Assembly (NCBI RefSeq): GCF_014653435.1 | Contig: NZ_BNAO01000004.1 | Span: forward strand, 300,514 to 364,513 | DNA from: Alishewanella longhuensis | GTDB taxonomy: Bacteria; Pseudomonadota; Gammaproteobacteria; Enterobacterales; Alteromonadaceae | Direction of reading: 5' to 3' | DNA length: 64,000 nt | Part shown: piece after piece, positions 1-8,178 of the stretch | Layout of the letters: every line of letters starts with the position of its first letter | Numbering within the stretch: the first letter of the stretch is position 1 | Made by a program: the position numbers and the translations under genes | The notes under the pieces: generated by a model | What the model was told of the DNA's origin: nothing | What the model saw: the letters and a program-made list of their open reading frames with translations, nothing else | Databases searched by the model: none

Positions 1-10
1 AGCATCACTA

Positions 11-39
11 CTGTCTTTTTCTGATTTTTCTTCTATAAT
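11..39 (+). promoter_or_regulatory. possible nadA promoter
   Basis: A perfect TATAAT lies at 34-39, about 30 bases before the nadA start. The -35 region 17 bases upstream (CTGTCT at 11-16) is a poor match. The -10 is convincing only because of its position; the true upstream region may be cut off by the window edge. Confidence 0.35.
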
Positions 40-71
40 ACGCGCCTTTCATTAGCCACTGAGTAAATTCT

Positions 72-1130
72 ATGGACCAGCCGTTGTATTTTTCTGAGCA
101 AGACTTTGCCTTCCCGAAAAAGCCTGTGCCATTAACCCAAGACGAGAAACAAGCCTACAAGGCGCGTATTAAAACCTTATTACAGCAAAAAGATGCGGTA
201 TTGGTTGCGCACTATTATACCGATCCGGAAATTCAGGCTCTAGCCGAAGAAACCGGCGGCTGTGTTTCCGATTCGTTAGAAATGGCCCGTTTTGGTAATC
301 AGCATCCGGCTAAAACCTTATTGGTAGCGGGCGTAAAATTTATGGGTGAAACCGCCAAAATTTTAACGCCAGAAAAAACGGTGATCATGCCAACACTGGA
401 CGCTACTTGCTCGCTGGACTTAGGTTGCCCAGCCGAGGAGTTTTCAGCGTTTTGTGACCAGCATCCAGATAGAGTCGTCGTGGTATACGCCAACACCTCT
501 GCAGCCGTTAAAGCGCGTGCTGATTGGGTAGTAACTTCTTCTATTGCCCTTGATGTAGTGGATTATTTGGATAGCCAAGGCAAGAAAATTCTCTGGGGTC
601 CAGATAAGCATTTAGGTGCCTATGTGCAAAAGCAAACCGGTGCCGATATGCTACTGTGGAACGGCGCCTGTATTGTGCACGATGAGTTTAAAGCCAAAGC
701 GCTAATTGAACTGAAAAAACAGCACCCAGAAGCGGCAGTATTAGTGCATCCGGAATCGCCAGATAGCGTAGTGCAGCTCGCTGATGCAGTGGGCTCAACC
801 AGCCAGCTGATTAAAGCCAGCCAAACACTGCCTAATGAGATGTTTATTGTCGCCACAGATGCAGGCATCTTTTACAAGATGCAGCAGCTGCTGCCCAATA
901 AGACCTTTATCGCCGCCCCAACTGGTGGTAATGGCGCAACCTGCCGCAGCTGCGCGCATTGCCCTTGGATGGCAATGAATGGCTTAAAAGCCATTGAAGA
1001 GGCGTTAATCAATCACGAGGGTCATGAGATCTTTGTTGATGCTGCCATTCGCGAGCGTGCCTTATTACCGCTGGATCGGATGTTAAACTTTGCGAAAGAA
1101 CAAAAAATGCAGGTAAAAGGCAACGCTTAA
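72..1130 (+). CDS. nadA: quinolinate synthase A
   Basis: Condenses iminoaspartate (from NadB) with dihydroxyacetone phosphate to quinolinate in de novo NAD synthesis; a cytoplasmic [4Fe-4S] enzyme. The 352-residue product has the family's usual length and is complete. Three cysteine contexts expected to hold the cluster are visible: Cys113 in [10 protein letters not shown], a cysteine near residue 200 in [10 protein letters not shown], and the C-terminal [13 protein letters not shown]. The [10 protein letters not shown] segment near residue 46 is also typical. The ATG at 72 is chosen because it gives the normal N-terminus; no strong ribosome site precedes it. It stands alone, followed by a tRNA gene. 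Confidence 0.97.
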   Translation: MDQPLYFSEQDFAFPKKPVPLTQDEKQAYKARIKTLLQQKDAVLVAHYYTDPEIQALAEETGGCVSDSLEMARFGNQHPAKTLLVAGVKFMGETAKILTPEKTVIMPTLDATCSLDLGCPAEEFSAFCDQHPDRVVVVYANTSAAVKARADWVVTSSIALDVVDYLDSQGKKILWGPDKHLGAYVQKQTGADMLLWNGACIVHDEFKAKALIELKKQHPEAAVLVHPESPDSVVQLADAVGSTSQLIKASQTLPNEMFIVATDAGIFYKMQQLLPNKTFIAAPTGGNGATCRSCAHCPWMAMNGLKAIEEALINHEGHEIFVDAAIRERALLPLDRMLNFAKEQKMQVKGNA

Positions 1131-1247
1131 AGTCGGTTGCTGTAGCTCGCTGTTTAAAATAGCGGCAACAACACCTAGTGATTGCATATAGTTATTGCTA
1201 AGTCGCCGCTTTTTCCCTAGTATAACGGCGCTTGCAGTGCAAGCCCC

Positions 1248-1337
1248 GGAGAGATGGCTGAGTGGCTGAAGGCGCACGCCTGGAAAGTGTGTTTAGGTTA
1301 ACCCCTAACGAGGGTTCGAATCCCTCTCTCTCCGCCA
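1248..1337 (+). tRNA. serT-like (GGA): tRNA-Ser (anticodon GGA)
   Basis: Ninety bases fold as a class II tRNA. The acceptor arm GGAGAGA (1248-1254) pairs with TCTCTCC, the anticodon stem CACGC/GTGTG encloses the loop CTGGAAA, giving anticodon GGA (reads UCC/UCU), a long variable arm follows, and the T-arm is GGGTTCGAATCCC. The CCA end is encoded (1335-1337). Confidence 0.97.
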
Positions 1338-1340
1338 GAT

Positions 1341-1383
1341 AAATGAATAAGGCCCACGCCAAAAGCGTGGGCCTTATTCATTT
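1341..1383 (+). terminator. long perfect hairpin after tRNA-Ser
   Basis: A 19-bp perfect stem (AAATGAATAAGGCCCACGC paired with its complement) with a CAAAA loop starts four bases after the tRNA CCA end. Its GC-rich core GGCCCACGC/GCGTGGGCC followed by TTATT fits a tRNA terminator. The core recurs at 1513-1535 and 1671-1692 as part of the tandem repeat. Confidence 0.7.
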
Positions 1384-1734
1384 ATGCGCCGAGATAGCGG
1401 ATTTGGTTCGAACCCTGGGTTCGACAAATTCGCTGGGAGCGAATTTGGACGCACTTTAGTGCGGCCCGTAGGGCCAGAACCAGGGATGGTTCTGGCAATC
1501 CCTTACCCACCGCAACGCCAAAAGCGTGGGCCTTTTGTTTTAACGCGGTGAGCGAGGTCTTGGTTCGAACCCTGAGGTTCGACAAATTCGCCTGGAGCGA
1601 ATTTGGACGCACTTTAGTGCGGCCCGAAGGGCCAGAACCAGGGATTGTTCTGGCAATCCCTTACCCACCGCAACGCCAAAAGCGTGGGCCTTATTCATTT
1701 ATGCGTCGAGATAGCGGATTTGGTTCGAGCCCTG
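1357..1734 (+). repeat. ~158-bp tandem repeat downstream of tRNA-Ser
   Basis: The core CGCCAAAAGCGTGGGCCTT begins at 1357, 1516 and 1674, giving periods of 159 and 158 bases: two full units and a 61-base third copy. Each full unit holds the small inverted repeats GCACTTTAGTGC and GGCCC-GGGCC, an AAATTCGC-GCGAATTT hairpin and a CCAGAACC-GGTTCTGG hairpin. It ends with a degenerate copy of a tRNA 3' end (AATCCCTTACCCACCGCA at 1497-1514 and 1655-1672, against AATCCCTCTCTCTCCGCCA in the tRNA). The layout recalls the rtT repeats behind E. coli tyrT. Open frames crossing it look like accidents of the repeat. Confidence 0.85.
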
Positions 1735-1739
1735 CAACC

Positions 1740-2099
1740 TTATCTTAAACCGAAGCGCTTTAACACCTCGGCGCGCTCGTCGGCAGATAAGGCTGCCAAT
1801 TTCTGTTCGGTTTTCTTAGTGATACGGATAACGGAACCACGTTGTAAGTTACGTAACTGCGCCGAAACCGCTTGCTGGTCGTTACGGGTGTTGCTAGGTT
1901 GTAATAATGCGCGACAATCATGCTGATTTGGCATAAAGCCTAATTTCCGAGCATAAGCATCCAACTGACTTGCTGCAGCACCTTGCGTTTGCAGTTGGCA
2001 ATACTCAAAGTTCGAGTAGACGTAGGTGTTATTGCTGGCCATAGCATTAACGCTAAACAACATAGTTAAAGACAGCATAGTGCTTAATACTTTCATCAT
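1740..2099 (-). CDS. small secreted protein of unknown function
   Basis: Product of 119 residues with a clear signal peptide (about 22 residues, ending near NAMA-SNN). The mature part has two cysteines, in EYCQLQ and HDCRALL, which could form a disulfide, and a basic C-terminal half. No enzyme motif is seen. The family is not recognised; short exported proteins with a conserved cysteine pair are common in Alteromonadales. Its stop lies six bases from the end of the tRNA-associated repeat, so that repeat may serve as its 3' region. A GGAG-like ribosome site sits shortly before the start (reverse strand). Confidence 0.65.
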   Translation of the reverse strand: MMKVLSTMLSLTMLFSVNAMASNNTYVYSNFEYCQLQTQGAAASQLDAYARKLGFMPNQHDCRALLQPSNTRNDQQAVSAQLRNLQRGSVIRITKKTEQKLAALSADERAEVLKRFGLR

Positions 2100-2180
2100 A
2101 ATCTCCGGCTAAGTTAGATAAACTGATAGCAGTCTAAGTTCAGCCTGTGACAAAGCCGTGTAAGAAGCACGAAAATATTT

Positions 2181-2708
2181 ATGACAAAAGGATTAGAATT
2201 TCTTATGTATGATTTGCCCTATCTGCGAGGTTATCCTGCAACAGTTTGTCAGCAGGTACAGCAACTGTTGGCAGCTGACCTGCTTGGTAGTACCCTGGCA
2301 AAGCGTTATCCCGAGAATAGCCACGAGATCCAAACTGATAAAGCGCTGTACGAGTTAACGATGCAACTTAAACGGCAGTTTTTAAAAAGCAGTGAGCCGG
2401 TAAGTAAGGCCGTGTTTGACCCAAAAATTCATGTCATTAATAATGCATTGGGCACCCATAGCCAGGTTAGCAGAGTGCAGGGCGGTAAACTAAAAAGCAA
2501 AAACGAAATACGGGTAGCCAGTCAGTTGAAAAAGTTACCTTTACCGCTACTACGGATGGTGGTGGTGCATGAGTTAGCCCATCTGCGGGAGAAAGATCAT
2601 AACAAAGCCTTTTATCAACTTTGTCAGTATATGGAGCCGCATTATCATCAGTTGGAGTTTGATTTACGGTTATATTTAACTTGGCAGGATCTGCAGCAAA
2701 GTAGCTAG
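2181..2708 (+). CDS. YgjP-like (DUF45) metallopeptidase-fold protein
   Basis: Product of 175 residues. The HELAHLREKDHNKAFY segment near residues 128-143 holds the HExxH-type motif (here HELAH) with a downstream His-Asn-His, and the ending 'MEPHYHQLEFDLR' is typical of the YgjP/SprT-like group of putative zinc metalloproteases. The function of this family is poorly known; E. coli YgjP has been linked to nucleotide-related phosphatase activity and a zinc-dependent fold. The start could be the second ATG at 2205 (MYDLPYLRGYP), since neither has a strong ribosome site. It reads divergently from the secreted protein upstream, from which it is 81 bases away. Confidence 0.75.
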   Translation: MTKGLEFLMYDLPYLRGYPATVCQQVQQLLAADLLGSTLAKRYPENSHEIQTDKALYELTMQLKRQFLKSSEPVSKAVFDPKIHVINNALGTHSQVSRVQGGKLKSKNEIRVASQLKKLPLPLLRMVVVHELAHLREKDHNKAFYQLCQYMEPHYHQLEFDLRLYLTWQDLQQSS

Positions 2709-2771
2709 CGTATTTTATTGAAAATGCGGCAATAGGGTAGTCCATTTCCCTATCACCGCGACCAGGAAAGG

Positions 2772-5360
2772 TTAGAACCTAATGGTATAGCGTAAAGTCC
2801 ATAAGCGACCTACCCAATCATGTACGGCACTGGCATAGCCATCGGTAGGTGAAGAGGCATAAGGAGGTGCTTTATCCGTCAGGTTACGCACCGCCAAACT
2901 GACAGATTGCGCATCGCTAATATCGTAGCTCAGGCTGCCACTTAGGGTAGTCCAGGCTTTGACGGTTTCATTACCACCAAAACGGAAATCGCCATCACCC
3001 AATGAGCTAATGTAATGTGCTGATAAGCTGGCAGACCAGTCACCATGGCGCCAATCTGTGCCAAAATCAGCCACTAGATCCGGGCGGGCAATTTCATTAG
3101 CACCAGACAGCCGGCCTAATAGATCTTCTTTTGGGGAGTCAGGCGTTAGCTGTCGCTTATAGTTAAAGGTCTTGGTGCCCGCCGCATAAAACTTAAAGCT
3201 ACCAAACCCAGTATCTAGCCGGTAGTTTAAGTTAACATCGATACCATCAGTTTCCTGGCTGCCGATATTGTAAAAGCCAGTGCGTAAGAACACCAACTCG
3301 TTGTTTACGACGACACAGCCAAAAGCATCACCCAGTGCGGCTTCAGTGCTGGTTACCGGTGCTGCGCCGCTTAAACAGCCACGTAGCGTAGTGATTGAAT
3401 CGTAATCCACAATATCGGTATGGCGGTAACGCCAGTAATCAGCAGTAAGTTGTAGATTATCGGTTAAGTTCCAAGACATACCGATATTCAAGGCTCGTGA
3501 CTTTTCAGCGTCTAGCTCTTTGTTACCCACCCGCTCCTCGTCGTAGCCCACTTCTACTGGCTGAGTGCCACAGAATGATTGGAATGGCTGGCCAGGCAAG
3601 CAGCTGATGTAGTTAAAGCCTAATGACTTACCTGCGCCAATCTGCGACAGCGACGGAGCACGGAAGCCGGTGCTGGCTGAAGCACGTAAAATTAAACTAT
3701 CGGTCGCCCGATAACGCAATGACAGCTTAGGATTGATATCGCTGCCAAAATCGCTGTAGCTGTCGTAACGCAATGCTACGATGGCATCCAGTTGCTCGGT
3801 AAGGGGGACGTTTAACTCAGAATAGAGCGCGAATTGATCACGACTTGCTGCAGCGTCACTGGCACCCAGCGAGTAAATGCCATCTGCGGCAGCTAAAGGT
3901 GAAGGCGTATCAGAGATTTTTTCGCGACGGTACTCGCCGCCAAATACCGACTGCACTGTGCCCGCTGGCATTTCGAATAATTCACCGTTTAAACTAAAGT
4001 CTGCTGAGAAAACCGAAGAGTCACCCACCCGTGGCGCTTCGTCCCGCATACCCGTGATCACATCTTGCGGTGTGTCTCTACCTAAATTAAAGGGGTTAAA
4101 ACTGCCGTTATTAACCGCTTCCCGCACTTTAGCGCGTGAAAAATAGCCAGAAACATGACGTATTTCATTTTCAGATTTACCGTAACTTACTGCTGTTTCA
4201 TAACCCCAGTTGCCAAGTTCACCACGCAAGCCTGCTAAGGCGCGGTAAGCTTCTGCTTCAAAAGATTGGCTGCGTCGCTCTGGGAAGCGGGTGCGTAAGC
4301 GAATATTATTATCCGGGTTACCATCGGCTGCGTTTAACTCTCTGGCCCAGGCTGGAACAAAGGCAGCATTGCCTGGCACCGTAATATCCAAACCTGCCGG
4401 AGCATCGTAAGTGAAACCGGTGTTACGCTGATACATTGCTTCAGCAAAGAACTCTTTGTTATCACCTAAATCATAATAATGATTAATAGTAGTACCAAAG
4501 TTCTTGGTTTCAGGCTGGATAGCGCGTTGAATCACATAATCGTAGCGGCAGCGAGTGTTGCCGTTACTGGTGTCATTACCGCACCATGGCTCTGGGTTAT
4601 CAACACCATCAATGGTTACCCGGGTGTTAGATTTGAAAGTCACTTCAACATCACGGTCTTTATTAAATAGCGCATTGCGATCGAAATAATCGATAACAAC
4701 AGTCGTATTGCTGTTTGTTGTCGCAAAACCGCCAACATAAGTCAGATTTTTGCGACTAAAATCATGGCTAGAAGTATCGTCGCCGTACATCACTGACACT
4801 TCATGGCCTTCAACGTCTTTACGTAGGATAAAGTTAATAACGCCGGCAATAGCATCTGAACCGTACACAGAGGAAGCGCCATCGGTTAATACTTCTACGC
4901 GCTCTATAGCTGACATAGGAATAGCGTTAACGTTAACAAAGGTATCGGCACCATTGCTAAAAGAGTCAACTGCGACGCGACGGCCGTTGACCAAAATCAG
5001 CGTAGAGCTACTGCCTAAACCCCGTAAACTAACACCTGCAGAACCCGCTGGTGCGCCTTCATTACCGGAAGTACCGCCAATTTCGTTAAAGGTGCCTGCG
5101 CTGGCTTGGGGCAGATCACGCAAAAAGCTGCTGATACTGTCGTAACCACGGCGGGTAAGATCATCGCGGCTAAACACTTGCAACGGATTAGCGCCTTCCA
5201 TATCCACGCCCTTTAAGCGTGAACCTGTCACTTCAATTTTTTCAATTTGCTGCTCTGCAGCATTGGTATCAGTGCTGCTTTGGGCAAAAGCCTGACCTGA
5301 TACCGCTAAAGTTATTGCCAAGCCTAGTTTTGACAGCTTGTTAACTGCTTGATATTTCAT
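2772..5360 (-). CDS. TonB-dependent outer-membrane receptor
   Basis: Product of 862 residues. Start taken at 5360, where AGAGGA lies six bases upstream; an upstream in-frame ATG at 5381 lacks such a site. A signal peptide (to about GQAFA-QS) is followed by a TonB-box-like stretch (IEKIEVTGSRLK), a plug domain with PLQVFSRDDL, GVSLRGLGSSSTLILVNGRR and GASSVYGSDAIAGVINFI, then a long barrel ending in LRYTIRF with the terminal Phe typical of outer-membrane proteins. Long receptors of this kind usually import peptides, oligosaccharides or siderophores; no adjacent gene reveals the ligand. Its 450-base leader is unusual (see the short ORF and attenuator entries). Confidence 0.93.
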   Translation of the reverse strand: MKYQAVNKLSKLGLAITLAVSGQAFAQSSTDTNAAEQQIEKIEVTGSRLKGVDMEGANPLQVFSRDDLTRRGYDSISSFLRDLPQASAGTFNEIGGTSGNEGAPAGSAGVSLRGLGSSSTLILVNGRRVAVDSFSNGADTFVNVNAIPMSAIERVEVLTDGASSVYGSDAIAGVINFILRKDVEGHEVSVMYGDDTSSHDFSRKNLTYVGGFATTNSNTTVVIDYFDRNALFNKDRDVEVTFKSNTRVTIDGVDNPEPWCGNDTSNGNTRCRYDYVIQRAIQPETKNFGTTINHYYDLGDNKEFFAEAMYQRNTGFTYDAPAGLDITVPGNAAFVPAWARELNAADGNPDNNIRLRTRFPERRSQSFEAEAYRALAGLRGELGNWGYETAVSYGKSENEIRHVSGYFSRAKVREAVNNGSFNPFNLGRDTPQDVITGMRDEAPRVGDSSVFSADFSLNGELFEMPAGTVQSVFGGEYRREKISDTPSPLAAADGIYSLGASDAAASRDQFALYSELNVPLTEQLDAIVALRYDSYSDFGSDINPKLSLRYRATDSLILRASASTGFRAPSLSQIGAGKSLGFNYISCLPGQPFQSFCGTQPVEVGYDEERVGNKELDAEKSRALNIGMSWNLTDNLQLTADYWRYRHTDIVDYDSITTLRGCLSGAAPVTSTEAALGDAFGCVVVNNELVFLRTGFYNIGSQETDGIDVNLNYRLDTGFGSFKFYAAGTKTFNYKRQLTPDSPKEDLLGRLSGANEIARPDLVADFGTDWRHGDWSASLSAHYISSLGDGDFRFGGNETVKAWTTLSGSLSYDISDAQSVSLAVRNLTDKAPPYASSPTDGYASAVHDWVGRLWTLRYTIRF

Positions 5361-5409
5361 ACACATTCCTCTGGATAACATAAAGTGTTGCCTTTAAGGC
5401 AATCTGATT

Positions 5410-5529
5410 AAAAAAAGGAGCTGCGTCGAAACAGAAACAGAAAAGATCGGTACACCGACAGGCACAAAACACGCGTGTTTTGACGATGTCAGAATATTAT
5501 TTGATCAAGAGAATCTCTGCCTGACGCAG
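5410..5529 (-). promoter_or_regulatory. possible attenuator in the receptor leader
   Basis: On the minus strand, just after the short ORF, CTGCGTC (5529-5523) can pair perfectly with GACGCAG (5427-5421). The latter is followed by CTCC and a run of seven U (5416-5410), as in a terminator. The first segment is alternatively part of a local hairpin CTCTGC-GTCAG-GCAGAG. Between them lie a perfect 18-base palindrome (CAAAACACGCGTGTTTTG, 5465-5482) and a TCGGT-ACCGA hairpin. The alternative pairings are seen; regulation is inferred. Confidence 0.35.
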
Positions 5530-5537
5530 AGGGAGAA

Positions 5538-5612
5538 CTAATTATTGAACCACTCGGAGAGATAAAACGGCGAGCAGTAGTAGCTATGGCGATTAAGCGC
5601 ACATTTTTGCAT
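5538..5612 (-). CDS. 24-residue ORF, candidate leader peptide of the TonB-dependent receptor
   Basis: An ATG at 5612-5610 is preceded by a perfect GGAGGA (5622-5617) four bases away and opens 24 codons ending in TAG. The peptide is rich in aromatic residues (Tyr x3, Phe x2, Trp x1; SYYCSPFYLSEWF) and has two cysteines. It ends about 180 bases before the receptor start, on the same strand, ahead of the alternative hairpins. A TTGACA lies upstream (5685-5680) without a clear -10. It could be a control peptide sensing an amino acid, or a chance ORF; no homologue is known to me. Confidence 0.45.
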   Translation of the reverse strand: MQKCALNRHSYYCSPFYLSEWFNN

Positions 5613-5822
5613 ACTGTCCTCCGTTAATTAGAAAAGTTAGAAGCTATCTATCGTTTAAATTGTCTCATTCATCGCACAGTGTCAAGCAAAATTTGCAGTA
5701 ATCATCAGTAAAGTTATTTATCTGTGGTAGCTAATTGCTGCCGCTGTTTGCTGTTGCTAAAATAAGCGCCAATTGCTGGCTTGCCCGTCTGGGGCTGTGT
5801 TGCCTGTGTGCTGAGGTTCTAA

Positions 5823-7319
5823 ATGCGTTATTTTGCACTGTTATGTTGTGCCATCTTAGCTGGACCTGTTGCTGCTAAACCGGCCAGTGTGGTTTTTAGT
5901 AGTGATTTTGAACAAAGCAACTTAACACAATGGCGGCAATTAGGTGATTGCCAGCTTACCAAGGAATTAGCTCGCAGTGGGCAGGCGGCTTTGCGCTGTG
6001 GTATCGGTAATTCGAGCTTGTTTAGTCGTGAGGCGTTAAGTGAGCAAGGCTTATTGGAGCTTTGGGTATCACCCGAGTCTGAACTGACCAGCTATCGAAT
6101 ACAGGTACTATTATCTGATCGCAGCACCTTAGACAGTGCTTGGCAGCCTGTTGCGGTCATTGAGCATCAGGCTGGCAGTGTTGGCTATAAAGCCCATCGT
6201 ATTTCAATAGATGATCCTGGCCGTAAATTTTTAAGATTGGATATCGAAGCGCAACATGGCTTTGTGCAATTGGACGATCTGCAAATCGAGCGTATTTTGC
6301 TGGGTACGGCCCTACATAAAAATGAGCAACGGATTATCAGTGGTATTTTGGACAAATTACGTCGCGATCAAAATATCGAATTGCAAGCTGAATCTTTCCG
6401 CACCCTGGGTACCAATTATGCTGCGCAGCTTGATGTACAGCGGCAATATCTGGAATACGCCAATGCTTTGCATTCTGGGATCTCGCTGGTTTTAGCCAGC
6501 TCGGAACGTAATAAAATGTCCAATCCGATGGCCTATGCCAGTTTTCGGAGCATTATCAGCGACACTAAAAGGGTAAGTTCAAAAATCCAGCAGGCGCGCT
6601 TAAACTCGATGATCAAACCCTTTGGTGATCTGGTTACGGCAACACTCAATGTGGTAAGTGCTGGGACTTATTCGGCTTTTGCCGAGCCTTTTAAATCCTT
6701 TTTAGCAACCAGTTTTGATCGTTCCAGCTATCAAAATGCAGGTTTAAACCGCGCTGATCGGAAGTTTGCCGAAGAACATGGTCTAAAAATATATCAGGAT
6801 GCAGAGCGTTTTCTCACTGAGCTTGAACGGGAGCTGCAACAGGTTAGTCAGTTAGACAGCGAGCTTGCGACGATTCAGCGTACCATAGAAACCTACCGCC
6901 GTGATTTGGAAAAGCACCTGCGTGATACCTTGTTACATGCCAACATTGCTAGCTCGAAAGAGAATATCAGCAAAGTCCTCAGCAAAGACGAAAATGTACG
7001 GCAAAAAATTACCGCCGCTGCAGCTGGCAATATTAGCCTTAAAGCCGGTACCTATTTGAATGATGGTAATAATACTGAGCTTATTCGTTTTGTGTTAAAA
7101 ACGTCTGAATTATTGGATGCGATGCAAAGCTATAAAGATGGCTTTAATCAAATTACTTCTGCCATGCTCACCTATTATGAGCGTTTCGAGCGTTCAGTAG
7201 CGACTGAACAAAATCCCTTTACCGAGAAAGCAGATAGAGAAGCTTGGGAGAACCATGCCCGTAAAGCCAGAGAATATTTAAAGCAATCAAAAGAGTCTTT
7301 TAATAAAGCGTATTTGTAA
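5823..7319 (+). CDS. secreted protein with coiled-coil region, function unknown
   Basis: Product of 498 residues with an N-terminal signal peptide (MRYFALLCCAILAGPVAA). Residues about 22-155 look like a beta-sandwich (FSSDFEQSNLTQWRQ, GQAALRCG, a carbohydrate-binding-like opening). The rest is mostly helical and charged, with coiled-coil stretches near residues 325-365 (ERFLTELERELQQV, TIQRTIETYRRDLEKHL) and 460-498. No catalytic motif is seen. The AT-rich composition (19 of 60 G+C on the line at 7081) is lower than elsewhere in the window. It is monocistronic and reads divergently from the receptor gene. Family not recognised. Confidence 0.7.
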   Translation: MRYFALLCCAILAGPVAAKPASVVFSSDFEQSNLTQWRQLGDCQLTKELARSGQAALRCGIGNSSLFSREALSEQGLLELWVSPESELTSYRIQVLLSDRSTLDSAWQPVAVIEHQAGSVGYKAHRISIDDPGRKFLRLDIEAQHGFVQLDDLQIERILLGTALHKNEQRIISGILDKLRRDQNIELQAESFRTLGTNYAAQLDVQRQYLEYANALHSGISLVLASSERNKMSNPMAYASFRSIISDTKRVSSKIQQARLNSMIKPFGDLVTATLNVVSAGTYSAFAEPFKSFLATSFDRSSYQNAGLNRADRKFAEEHGLKIYQDAERFLTELERELQQVSQLDSELATIQRTIETYRRDLEKHLRDTLLHANIASSKENISKVLSKDENVRQKITAAAAGNISLKAGTYLNDGNNTELIRFVLKTSELLDAMQSYKDGFNQITSAMLTYYERFERSVATEQNPFTEKADREAWENHARKAREYLKQSKESFNKAYL

Positions 7320-7347
7320 GGTAGACCGCGTTATGGTGGGGGCTTTA

Positions 7348-7376
7348 CTGGCACCCTGGTCAGAATTCGTTATAAT
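7348..7376 (+). promoter_or_regulatory. sigma70-type promoter for the b562-like gene
   Basis: TATAAT at 7371-7376 with CTGGCA at 7348-7353 (four of six matches to TTGACA) and a 17-base spacer, 30 bases before the preferred start at 7406. Confidence 0.55.
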
Positions 7377-7405
7377 GAGGCGCTATGACCCAAGATGAGG
7401 AATTT

Positions 7406-7804
7406 ATGGTTAAGACATCTGTATTAGCGGCATTGTTCTGTTTTAGTGTGACCACGGCCATGGCAAGCCAACCAGTTAATCTGGAAAGTACCATGAAAAC
7501 CATGGGCTTTGCGTTTAAGCAAGCAACGGAAGCAACCACAACGGCAGAGGCCTTACCTTTTTTAGAGAAGCTGCACCGTTTAACGGAGCAAGCAAAATCA
7601 GCGCCATTGCCTGCTGATAAAGCCAGCGTTTTTACGGAAGGGCTAGATAAGGTATTAGCGGAACTGGTATTGGCGAAGCAAGCTGTAGCCAGCGACGATA
7701 TGTCCAAGTTACAACAGCACCTAAAGCAGGTGGATGCGTTGAAAAAGCAATATCATAAAGAACGCCGTTTTAGTTTTTGGCAGCTTATTTTTGGTAAATA
7801 TTAA
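7406..7804 (+). CDS. cytochrome b562 family protein (periplasmic)
   Basis: Four-helix-bundle haem b protein exported to the periplasm. The start at 7406 is preferred because GAGGAA lies three bases upstream and it opens a clean signal peptide (MVKTSVLAALFCFSVTTAMA); an upstream ATG at 7385 adds seven residues. The mature part (about 110 residues) has the length of E. coli CybC. The expected axial ligands are visible: a Met in NLESTMKTMGF near the mature N-terminus and a His in KKQYHKERR near the C-terminus. A basic tail (RRFSFWQLIFGKY) follows. Its electron partner is unknown. Confidence 0.75.
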   Translation: MVKTSVLAALFCFSVTTAMASQPVNLESTMKTMGFAFKQATEATTTAEALPFLEKLHRLTEQAKSAPLPADKASVFTEGLDKVLAELVLAKQAVASDDMSKLQQHLKQVDALKKQYHKERRFSFWQLIFGKY

Positions 7805-7857
7805 AAACGATTCTTATTCAGGTTAGGCTCAGTTTCTGTGCGCTAGGCTAATGATAA

Positions 7858-7881
7858 TGGCTATCTGCTATAAGATAGCCA
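7858..7881 (+). other. 9-bp hairpin upstream of the 60-residue ORF
   Basis: TGGCTATCT (7858-7866) pairs perfectly with AGATAGCCA (7873-7881) around a six-base loop. No U run follows, so it is a weak terminator candidate for the b562-like gene or a leader structure for the small ORF that starts 35 bases later. Confidence 0.4.
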
Positions 7882-7915
7882 GCGTAAATAGTCAATCAGA
7901 AGCGGGGTACCAGCT

Positions 7916-8098
7916 ATGAAAGCACGTAATCAAACAGTACAAATAAGCGAACGTTATTATTATCAACCAAAGACTGTGAACTTAACCTTGCAAGAGCGCA
8001 GGGCATTAAGTTTAGTTTGGTCAGAGTCAACCGAAGAGCGGCAAATTAAAGCAGTTGAGCCGGAAACGGAACACTGTGCCGTGCTTGGATATAACTAA
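7916..8098 (+). CDS. hypothetical small protein (60 residues)
   Basis: A short ORF between the b562-like gene and a convergent YebC-family gene. The peptide is polar, has a YYYQPK stretch and a Cys near the C-terminus, no signal peptide and no membrane segment. The ribosome site is weak (GGGG twelve bases upstream). It is followed by a strong convergent hairpin. It is kept as a possible gene because it fills the gap and ends at the hairpin, but it may be spurious. Family not recognised. Confidence 0.4.
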   Translation: MKARNQTVQISERYYYQPKTVNLTLQERRALSLVWSESTEERQIKAVEPETEHCAVLGYN

Positions 8099-8112
8099 AT
8101 GGCTGTCATTGG

Positions 8113-8169
8113 TGAGCAGTTATCCCTAATAGCAGGCGTTTAGATGCTGTATTATCGGATAACTGCTCA
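8113..8169. terminator. 13-bp inverted repeat between convergent genes
   Basis: TGAGCAGTTATCC (8113-8125) pairs perfectly with GGATAACTGCTCA (8157-8169) around a 31-base loop. It sits between the ends of the 60-residue ORF and the YebC-family gene and could end transcription from both sides, though neither side has a long U run. Confidence 0.5.
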
Positions 8170-8178
8170 GCCTGTCAG

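Noticed and set aside
1357-1734. Repeat array as CRISPR
   Set aside because: Units are about 158 bases and contiguous, with no short repeats separated by unique spacers and no cas genes.
1548-1926. ORFs reading through the tRNA-associated repeat
   Set aside because: They follow the repeat sequence, lack ribosome sites and run into the antisense of the secreted-protein gene.
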